Positions 57,001 through 60,000 of a stretch of DNA of 60,000 nt are shown in pieces. This DNA is from Symbiodinium natans (taxonomy: Eukaryota; Sar; Dinophyceae; Suessiales; Symbiodiniaceae): contig CAJNDS010000535.1 in NCBI GenBank assembly GCA_905221605.1, positions 856,977-916,976 on the forward strand. The letters run 5' to 3'. The first letter of the stretch is position 1. Every line of letters starts with the position of its first letter. A program made the translations under genes and the position numbers. The notes beneath the pieces were generated by a model. It searched no databases and was not told where the DNA came from. It was given only the letters and a program-made list of their open reading frames with translations.

Positions 57001-59090
57001 CCCTTGAACCCTTAAAACCTTAAACCCTTAAACCCTTAAACCCTTGAACCCTTAAAACCTTAAAGCCTTAAACCCTTAAGCCCTACCCAAACCCTAAACA
57101 TCTAGGACTCACACTAGGTTCTGTGCTTCTGCGCTACAGAGCTTGAACGACCCTGCTCCCCTATGAATAAGAGCCTAAGGGTACCTTAGTGGTGGCATTT
57201 TGTGTAGGGCTTAGGGTTTAGGTTGAGAGTGCTTAGTGTTTAGGATGTTTAGGGTTTATCATGTATAGGGCTTAGGATGTTTAGGGCTTCGGGCTTCTTG
57301 TATCTTGAGGCTGCGGGGGTCGATACCGCGAAGTAAAGCTTGACCTGAAGGCTGGGCTGCAGTGTGAAGTTCGACGAGGGCACGTACGAGGTGCCCTGCA
57401 GTCGCGCGGAACAAGTCTGGGGTTAACAGGGCTCTCTTAGTGTTGTCATGGGCTTTTTAGGTTTTTATCACCAGCCAACTCTCAACCCCCACCCCGCACC
57501 CCTAGATCTTAACAAGGCTAGGAGTTCTGTATAGCTTGGATTTGCCAGCTAAATGTTTGTCAACTCGTAACTCGCGAATTGGGTGTTCATGAAAATCTCT
57601 CGCGCGTGAGGAAACAAGAGCAGGTTTGGTGTTTAAAAGTTTATCGGTTTTATTAAAATCCCGGTTGTCTTATAAAAAAACTCTAAACCCTAAACCCTGA
57701 ACCCAGGGTTCGGGCTCAACCTTGTAGTTCCCTGAAGCCTCCCCAAAACCCGAAGCCCTCAAAGCCCCAAGACCCCCTGAACCTGTTGGGTACTTTTCAG
57801 CCTCAGGGCTTTCGGGTGTTTAACGTCTAGTCGGGTTTCTAAACTTGGGAGCCCTAAACCCTAAACCCTAAACCCTCAACCCTAAACCCACCAACCCCCC
57901 AAACCCTAAACCCCAAGCACTACAACCGAATCCCTAAACCCTAACCTGCAAACCCGAAACCCCAAACCCCCAACCCCAAGCCCTGAACCCCTAAACCCTA
58001 AACCCCAGGCCCCAAGCCCTGTCTTCATCTGGGCATTTTCCCAAATTGGGGTACCCCGTTTATACCCCAAATAGAATAGACTAAACCCTAAACCCTAAGA
58101 AACCCTAAACCCTAAACCCTAAAAAACGGGCACCCCTGTTTTCGGAAACCCCCCATTTTGGGCGAGCAGGACGGCGCGGGCGCCGATTTCCGGGACCCGC
58201 GCTGCCTGGCCTGGGCCCGAGGCGATGAGGCCATCGGGTTTAGGGTTTAGGGTTTGGGGTTTGGGGTTTAGGGTTTAGGGTTTGGGGTTGAGGGCCTTAG
58301 GGCTTAGTGGTTTCGAGGTTGAGGATTTGGCGTTGTTGAGGGGTTTGTGGCTCATTTTAGGGTTTTGGGTTTTTAGGGTGCTTGTTGGCTAAGGTTTAGG
58401 GTTAGGGTCAAACCCTCAACCCCGAACCCCTGAGGTTGAGGCTTTGCTTACGGCACCAGAATTGAAGGGCTTAGAGCCCTAAACCCTAAACCCTAAACCC
58501 TAAGCCCTAAACCCTAAACCCTAAACCCTAAACCCTAAACCCTATAGAGCCCTTACGTGGCCCACACCTATCCTGGGAGGCACCCGAGATTCTGGATGGC
58601 CGAACCGGACGCTTAATGGCCACTTGGCCTCTGCACTTAGGTCTTCTACACCCCCCAAAGAGTTTAGGGTTGAGGGTTCAGGGTTTAGGGTTTAGGGTTT
58701 AGGGTTTAGGGTTTAGGAGCAAAAGCCTCCTCAAAAACTAGATCCCTGAACCCTGAAGCCCTTAACCTTTAAACCTCCAGAGCCCGGAGCCCTTCCTTTC
58801 ATGGGAATCCGCCCGAGACCCTAAACCCCCCAACCCGGAACCCCTAAATCCCAAACCCTAAACCCTCAAACCCCAACACCCTTAAACCCCTAAACCCCTA
58901 AACCTCTAAACCCCTAAACCCCTAAACCCTAAACCCTGAATCCTAGCCCTAAACCCTAAACCCTAAACCCTAAACCCTAAACCCTAAACCCTAAACCCTA
59001 AACCCTCCAAGGGCGGCGAGCCCTCCTCGCTGTGCAGCGCGCGCCTCAGCGCCCTGGGCGGCCTGTGGCGAGATCAACTCCCGGAGGCTC
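37611..59090 (+). CDS. ADAT1/ADAR-type adenosine deaminase split into about 20 micro-exons
   Basis: The product is predicted to convert adenosine to inosine in RNA, in tRNA if it is a true ADAT1 and in double-stranded RNA if ADAR-like. Exons on the + strand give the A_deamin domain in order: an N-terminal helix (FADEVAVAALAEWR), VLAAFLAL, the core strand VVSFGVGTKFLG, catalytic LHAEVLARR, LHLYTTSVPCGNAS, HPKIHLHARHEGQ, TCSDKIAIWASLGLGG, LRLSSCTIGRKFS, VKFDEGTYE and GADFRDPRCLAW. The His of HAE and the Cys of PCG and CSDK are the family's zinc ligands, and the Glu of HAE is the proton shuttle. About 370 residues are covered, compared with roughly 400-500 in ADAT1 proteins. Junctions 37,673-58,229 keep the reading frame, nearly all with AG|G acceptors. 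No double-stranded-RNA-binding domain is visible. The start codon and stop codon were not found; the 3' end may lie beyond the window. Family assignment is firm; ADAT1 versus ADAR is inference. Confidence 0.88.
38469..38514 (+). CDS. Deaminase exon 2
   Basis: The acceptor is CTCCTTAG|G and the donor is TGG|GTTTAGGG, supplied by the telomeric repeat itself. It reads RPADFEPRQTAAWLW and joins both neighbours in frame. A shorter form starting at 38,497 (LPPGSG) is also possible and resembles the family's LPKxGKP segment, but it leaves the next junction out of frame. Confidence 0.55.
38640..38676 (+). repeat. T-tract followed by G-tract
   Basis: About 14 T, then CC, then a run of about 31 G. Similar C/A or T/G tract pairs occur at 27,668, 50,497 and 55,886. 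Confidence 0.85.
38781..39055. mobile_element. TIR element interrupted by a telomeric array
   Basis: The left part (38,781-38,880) has the CTTATACTAACAGTCC core and its inverted partner. The right end GGGAGCATCCCAACC resumes at 39,041. The 160 bases between are CCCTAAA units. The uninterrupted relative at 36,500 reads AGGGGGAGCATCCC; here GGGA is present on both sides of the array. Confidence 0.8.
38880..39040 (-). repeat. Telomeric array inside a TIR element
   Basis: About 23 units with one CCGAAA/CCCCAAA patch near 39,000; it separates the two parts of the element at 38,781-39,055. Confidence 0.95.
39160..39470 (+). repeat. TTATTG/TTACTG trinucleotide-type microsatellite
   Basis: Irregular TTA/TTG/ATT repeats become a regular (GTTATT)n and (GTTACT)n array, then T and G tracts at 39,469-39,486. 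Ile/Val and poly-Asn frames here are artefacts. Confidence 0.9.
39939..40074. mobile_element. TIR element, family AGATCTTCC
   Basis: Third copy, ends CCCAGATCTTCC / GGGAAGATCGGGG, inside the intron before deaminase exon 3. Confidence 0.75.
40132..40188 (+). CDS. Deaminase exon 3: VLAAFLAL strand
   Basis: Acceptor CCCCGAG|GTC, donor GTG|GTACTTTAGGG, phase 0 at both ends, 19 codons. VLAAFLAL corresponds to the [W/F]TVLAAF segment that precedes the active site in ADAT1 proteins. Confidence 0.75.
40386..40490. mobile_element. TIR element, family AGTACACTTT
   Basis: Ends CTTAGTTGCTGGTTGAG / CTCAGCAGC enclose GTACACTTTATACACTT and its partner AATGTGCACTTTT. About 105 bases. Related copies at 48,126 and 56,118. 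Confidence 0.75.
41136..41186 (+). CDS. Deaminase exon 4: VVSFGVGTKFLG core strand
   Basis: Acceptor GACTGAG|GAG, GC donor GAG|GCCAGG, 17 codons in phase 0. ELLVVSFGVGTKFLG matches the family motif VVSxGTGTKC. A GT donor at 41,206 (CTTG|GTTTAGGG) would lengthen the exon but breaks the phase to exon 5. Confidence 0.85.
41206..41284 (+). repeat. Telomeric array (TTTAGGG)n after deaminase exon 4
   Basis: Eleven perfect units starting 19 bases after the favoured GC donor. Confidence 0.95.
41695..42015. other. Unique intron segment
   Basis: About 320 bases without telomeric repeats. A 98-codon frame (41,717-42,013) is open, but its composition is unremarkable and it is not needed by the deaminase chain. 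A possible exon with CTGGCAG acceptor follows at about 42,077. Confidence 0.3.
42417..42458 (+). CDS. Deaminase exon 5: catalytic HAE
   Basis: Acceptor ATCTAG|GCG, donor GCCGAG|GTTGTG, 14 codons in phase 0. It ends in KDLHAE: the zinc-ligand His and proton-shuttle Glu. The spacing from GVGTKF to HAE is 18 residues, close to that in human ADAT1. Confidence 0.82.
42895..45310. repeat. Mirrored satellite block with CGGTT-rich ends
   Basis: A 30-33 bp unit (GTGCAGGTTTCCAGG, TTTGGACCCCCCAAAAC) is repeated tens of times, changing orientation in blocks: forward 43,100-43,330, reverse 43,340-43,630, forward 43,640-43,870 and 44,045-44,290, reverse 44,300-44,810. A CATGCGAACTGAAGG repeat lies in the centre. 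GGTTCGGTTC runs bound it at 42,900-43,020 and 45,175-45,305. The 473-residue and other long frames are translations of this unit. Confidence 0.9.
45526..45670. mobile_element. TIR element, family ACTTGGAGGTTCATG
   Basis: About 145 bases, ends TACTTGGAGGTTCATGGTAC / GTACCACGAACCTCCAAGTA, in the intron before deaminase exon 6. Confidence 0.85.
45711..45749 (+). CDS. Deaminase exon 6: VLARRALKKFLHK
   Basis: The acceptor is GCCTACAG|GTC and the donor is of the GA type, CACAAG|GACGGG; 13 codons. It continues HAE into VLARR, the conserved helix after the active-site His. I looked for this exon after predicting that it must exist between HAE and PCG, which strengthens the call. Confidence 0.85.
45862..46005. 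mobile_element. TIR element, family ACTTGGAGGTTCATG
   Basis: About 144 bases, closely similar to the copy at 45,526 and in the same orientation 336 bases downstream, which suggests local duplication or repeated insertion. Lies in the intron after deaminase exon 6. Confidence 0.85.
46247..46273 (+). CDS. Deaminase exon 7: 27-base micro-exon
   Basis: Acceptor CTTCGCAG|GCT, GC donor CTGCAG|GCACAC, nine codons (ALLELQSLQ) in phase 0. It extends the amphipathic helix begun in exon 6. Confidence 0.65.
46395..46905 (+). repeat. Tandem duplication, 271-base period
   Basis: About 46,408-46,678 and 46,679-46,905 are almost identical. Each contains shorter TATCCGAATTCAATTG plus C/G-tract units, so the block is a repeat of repeats. 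Confidence 0.85.
47040..47660 (-). repeat. Diverged repeats with GGAAGCTTCTAGACATGACC
   Basis: Three to four imperfect copies of a segment of about 110-180 bases (CTCGGAAGCTTCTAGACATG, CACGGTATCTTTAGAACA, CAGCCTTGACACTCCGGC). The 196-codon - strand frame spans copies and is probably not a gene. Confidence 0.7.
47936..47992 (+). CDS. Deaminase exon 8
   Basis: Acceptor GATAG|GAC; GA donor CACCC|GAGCTT in the favoured reading, 19 codons. It encodes DLRRCIDGEEGTLLARTAP. The frame stays open a few codons beyond the favoured donor, so the 3' border is uncertain. Confidence 0.7.
48008..48113 (-). repeat. Telomeric array (CCCTAAA)n
   Basis: Fifteen units, just downstream of deaminase exon 8. Confidence 0.95.
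48126..48228. mobile_element. TIR element, family AGTACACTTT
   Basis: Ends CTTAGTTTCTGAG / CTCAGCAGCTAAG, about 103 bases, close to the copy at 40,386. Confidence 0.75.
48240..48530 (+). repeat. (GGGTTTTT)n and (GGGGTTTT)n array
   Basis: About 18 octamers GGGTTTTT followed by about 8 GGGGTTTT, the latter identical in sequence to the ciliate (Oxytricha/Euplotes) telomeric repeat. Phe/Gly/Val/Leu frames are artefacts. Confidence 0.9.
49025..49045 (+). CDS. Deaminase exon 9: 21-base micro-exon
   Basis: Acceptor CATCTTAG|GAC, GA donor GAGAG|GACACA, seven codons (DRLALRE). It fits the family's short F.LRP-like strand just before HLY...PCG. The call rests on phase, position and splice signals only. 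Confidence 0.5.
49982..50051 (+). CDS. Deaminase exon 10: PCG zinc-ligand motif
   Basis: The acceptor is ACAACCAG|GAC. It encodes LHLYTTSVPCGNASWKRWAK; the Cys of PCG is the second zinc ligand. The favoured donor is GA (AAGG|GAGG), which keeps the frame to exon 11. A GT donor at 50,071 (GAAGG|GTTTAGGG) is the alternative. Confidence 0.88.
50070..50212 (+). repeat. Telomeric array (TTTAGGG)n
   Basis: Twenty units, one a hexamer (TTAGGG) at about 50,163. It fills most of the intron between deaminase exons 10 and 11. Confidence 0.95.
50247..50320 (+). CDS. Deaminase exon 11
   Basis: Acceptor AGCGAG|GC, GC donor CTCCAC|GCAACT. It encodes the stretch TTVWPKQLHPKIHLH that leads into ARHEGQ in exon 12, a conserved [L]H[A]R.EGQ region. 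The flanking arrays are reversed here: TTTAGGG upstream and CCCTAAA downstream. Confidence 0.78.
50497..50528 (+). repeat. C-tract followed by A-tract
   Basis: About 14 C and about 18 A placed within CCCTAAA repeats; the same arrangement occurs at 55,886-55,916. Confidence 0.85.
50661..50768. mobile_element. Single TIR element, ACTTAGTAG ends
   Basis: Outer ends TACACTTAGT / ACTAAGTACA and inner pair GGTAACCTTTAACC / GGTTAACCTTT, about 108 bases, in a deaminase intron. Confidence 0.55.
50995..51028 (+). repeat. Homopolymer of about 31 G
   Basis: A G-run directly after CCCTAAAG, following (CCCCAAA)n and CCCTAAA units. Confidence 0.9.
51264..51343 (+). CDS. Deaminase exon 12
   Basis: Acceptor CCTCAAG|GCA, donor CTGAG|GTAGGG. 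It opens with ARHEGQASFLTK and ends in EVIDIL plus two bases. The join to exon 11 restores HLHARHEGQ exactly. Confidence 0.82.
52104..52140 (+). CDS. Deaminase exon 13
   Basis: Acceptor TGCACAG|G, GC donor CTGTCG|GCACCC, one base plus 12 codons (LRHLHQMPTHLS). It bridges exon 12 and the CSDK exon in frame. The island is open in other frames too, so this is less certain than its neighbours. Confidence 0.55.
52429..52519. mobile_element. TIR element joined to a telomeric array
   Basis: Same family: intact left end TTGGGATGTTCCCCC. The right end lacks its GGGGAACAT stretch and runs from TATAAGGCCCAA straight into CCCTAAA units. Confidence 0.75.
52648..52830 (+). repeat. Telomeric array (TTTAGGG)n with variants
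   Basis: About 24 units with TTTCGGG and TTTTGGG variants. Confidence 0.9.
53382..53436 (+). CDS. Deaminase exon 14: CSDK zinc-ligand motif
   Basis: The acceptor CTCCCGCCAG|GGC lies behind CCCTAAA repeats; the donor is GC, GGGAG|GCACC. It encodes GPLTCSDKIAIWASLGLG. [S/T]CSDKIARW is the signature third zinc-ligand block of ADAT1 and ADAR. Confidence 0.9.
54171..54220 (+). CDS. Deaminase exon 15
   Basis: Acceptor GCCACCAAG|GG, GC donor TGCACG|GCCCGG. HTLSAGVEPLRLSSCT matches the family block LL...EPVYLSSLTVG after CSDK. Confidence 0.8.
54380..54790. other. Unique segment in a deaminase intron
   Basis: About 410 bases without telomeric repeats; a 128-codon frame (54,451-54,837) and a shorter overlapping one are open. 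Neither shows a recognisable domain or splice sites. It may be a decayed gene or transposon copy. Confidence 0.3.
55262..55360 (-). repeat. Telomeric array (CCCTAAA)n before deaminase exon 16
   Basis: Fourteen units, one of them CCCCAAA. Confidence 0.95.
55420..55500 (+). CDS. Deaminase exon 16: IGRKFS block
   Basis: The acceptor AATTCCGCAG|ATC is the only one in this gene not followed by G. The donor is CTCCAG|GTGCAA; 27 codons. It begins IGRKFSWPHAARALCCRL, so exons 15 and 16 join as LSSCTIGRKFS, a close match to the family motif. Confidence 0.85.
56118..56202. mobile_element. TIR element truncated by a telomeric array
   Basis: The left end CTTAGTAGCTGAG and core match the copies at 40,386 and 48,126. 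After CTTTTTTGGGGCTAA the right end is missing and CCCTAAA units begin. Confidence 0.75.
56202..56278 (-). repeat. Telomeric array (CCCTAAA)n
   Basis: Eleven units replacing the right end of a TIR element. Confidence 0.95.
56848..56906 (+). CDS. Deaminase exon 17
   Basis: The acceptor AAACCCAG|GAG directly abuts telomere-like repeats; the donor is CAGGG|GTCGCA. It contains RGYGLQHLDLPL, similar to the YxLxHP block of A_deamin proteins. The 3' border was chosen to match phase. Confidence 0.65.
57351..57390 (+). CDS. Deaminase exon 18: VKFDEGTYE
   Basis: Acceptor CTGAAG|G, donor TACGAG|GTGCCC. It encodes LGCSVKFDEGTYE, matching the conserved xVxLDEGxY region. Confidence 0.75.
57410..57680. 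other. Unique intron segment
   Basis: About 270 bases between deaminase exons 18 and 19 with AT-rich parts (TTTATCGGTTTTATTAAAA). Nothing recognised. Confidence 0.4.
58170..58229 (+). CDS. Deaminase exon 19: GADFRDPRCLAW
   Basis: Acceptor GCGAGCAG|GAC, GC donor GATGAG|GCCATC. It encodes DGAGADFRDPRCLAWARGDE, corresponding to the C-terminal SxxW-like region of the domain. The frame stays open to a GT at 58,238, an alternative donor. Confidence 0.8.
58435..58452 (+). CDS. Possible deaminase exon 20: 18-base micro-exon
   Basis: Acceptor CCCTGAG|GTT, GC donor CTTACG|GCACCA, six codons (VEALLT) in phase. The core GAGGCTTTGCTTACG also occurs at 26,070 and 26,158, so it could instead be a repeat fragment. 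Confidence 0.3.
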
Positions 59091-59258
59091 CGATAGGGTT
59101 TAGGGTTTAGGGTTTAGGGTTTAGGGTTTAGGGTTTAGGGTTTAGGGTTTAGGGTTTAGGGTTTAGGGTTTAGGGTTTAGGGTTTAGGGTTTAGGGTTTA
59201 GGGTTTAGGGTTTAGGGTTTAGGGTTTAGGGTTTAGGGTTTAGGGTTTAGGGTTTAGG
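58940..59258. repeat. Inverted telomeric arrays around deaminase exon 21
   Basis: CCCTAAA units (58,940-59,006) and 23 TTTAGGG units (59,094-59,258) bracket the exon; CTTAGGG variants follow to 59,320. Confidence 0.95.
59012..59090 (+). CDS. Deaminase exon 21: C-terminal LCSARL segment
   Basis: The acceptor is CCTCCAAG|GGC. It encodes GGEPSSLCSARLSAL, matching the S+lc...l helix that ends A_deamin domains. The 3' border is unclear: the frame stays open into GGTTTAGGG at 59,094. No stop codon was identified. Confidence 0.65.
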
Positions 59259-59399
59259 GCCTTAGGGCTTAGGGCTTAGGGCTTAGGGCTTGGCTTGGGG
59301 CTTAGGGCTTAGGGCTTAGGGCGAAGGGTTTGTTTAGGGTTCAGAGTTTAGGGGTCGTGGGGTTTTGGGGATTTGGGGGGCTTTGGGTGCAAGGGGTTT

Positions 59400-59850
59400 G
59401 GGTAGGCCCCACGATTGTGGCCAGCGTTGTGTAGGCCCATATCTTTAGGTTTTGTGCCACCCTCATACGCACCGATAGGCTTGTTCCGCGCCGCTCTCAC
59501 CTTGGATCTTTGTGCAAAGGGGCCTTCTCCAGAAGACCGAGTACCGGCAGAGGCGAGCCCAGTCACTCCACCGGAGACGCGGCGGCACGATAGCCGCAGC
59601 CGCAGCCGTGAAGAACGACCTCCAGCTCACCCTCGCCTGCCCACCCCACCACGGGTGCCTTCGCCGCCGCCAGCCGCATCCACTGCTGTTGGCGTCGGGC
59701 GGGGACGGCCTCACCACCGAGCAGGTGTACTGCTACTTGAGATTTCCCGACATTCTTACAGCAATTTCGTCTGAAGGCCTAAAGCGCCTGGCTGGCACAG
59801 ATAACCCTACAGCTTACACCATACATCCCTGAAGTCTAAATCCTCAAGCC
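59400..59850. other. GC-rich unique segment, possibly coding
   Basis: Three + frames and one - frame are open over parts of this stretch, with Arg/Ser/Pro-rich translations. No single frame, start or splice site can be preferred. It could contain the next deaminase exon or another gene. Confidence 0.3.
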
Positions 59851-60000
59851 CTCAACTCTGGAACTGGGTTTTGGGATTTGAGGTTTAGGGCTTGTAGGGC
59901 TTAGAGTTTAAGGTTTAGGGCCTTTAGGGTTTAGGGCCTTTAGGGTTTAGGGTTTGGGGTTTAGGGTTTAGGGACACTCAGACGACAAGTGCGCCAGATG

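Noticed and set aside
58145-58166. A spliced-leader relic near CCATTTTGG
   Set aside because: Only a short stretch resembles the dinoflagellate leader (CCATTTTGGCTCAAG); the rest does not match.
1-60000. A chromosome end
   Set aside because: Telomeric arrays occur throughout in both orientations and are interrupted by exons, so they are interstitial; neither window edge is a terminal array.

Overview
The window looks like nuclear DNA of a dinoflagellate. The evidence is the plant-type telomeric heptamer TTTAGGG/CCCTAAA in well over a hundred interstitial patches, GC-rich exons of only 18-115 bases in a sea of repeats, and introns that use GT, GC or GA donors with acceptors of the form AG|G. 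These splice rules are known from Symbiodiniaceae and relatives. I cannot name the species. No long open frame here is a gene; the long ones are translated satellites. The real coding sequence is a string of micro-exons, nearly all readable on the + strand, in line with the unidirectional gene arrays of dinoflagellates.

The clearest gene occupies about 37.6-59.1 kb. About twenty exons, almost all phase-compatible, rebuild most of an A_deamin-domain RNA adenosine deaminase (ADAT1/ADAR family), with the catalytic HAE, PCG and CSDK motifs on three separate exons. Roughly 1.1 kb of coding sequence is spread over 21.5 kb. Upstream there is the 3' end of an unidentified gene (1,357-1,858, with stop codon), scattered exons that include hydrophobic segments of one or more membrane proteins (about 3.4-20.3 kb), and a further run of exons for an unidentified protein (about 24.9-35.7 kb).

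The introns have a striking polarity. Sense-strand TTTAGGG arrays tend to follow the donor, often supplying its GT directly (G|GTTTAGGG), and CCCTAAA arrays tend to precede the acceptor. A typical intron is therefore a telomeric inverted repeat that could fold and bring its ends together. Several small hairpin-like elements are interrupted or cut short by telomeric arrays. One array sits inside such an element with a 4-base duplication, and another lies between 28-bp direct repeats. This suggests that the arrays were inserted as units.

The rest is repeat: at least six families of about 90-145 bp terminal-inverted-repeat elements; a 3.8-kb TIR element packed with satellites (20.7-24.5 kb); a 2.4-kb mirrored satellite block (42.9-45.3 kb); a duplicated C/G-rich block (46.4-47.7 kb); extreme homopolymers, including 81 consecutive G at 16,987-17,067; and a decayed non-LTR reverse transcriptase on the - strand near 5.8-6.3 kb. 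Exon borders were read by eye from splice signals, phase and codon sense, without transcript data.
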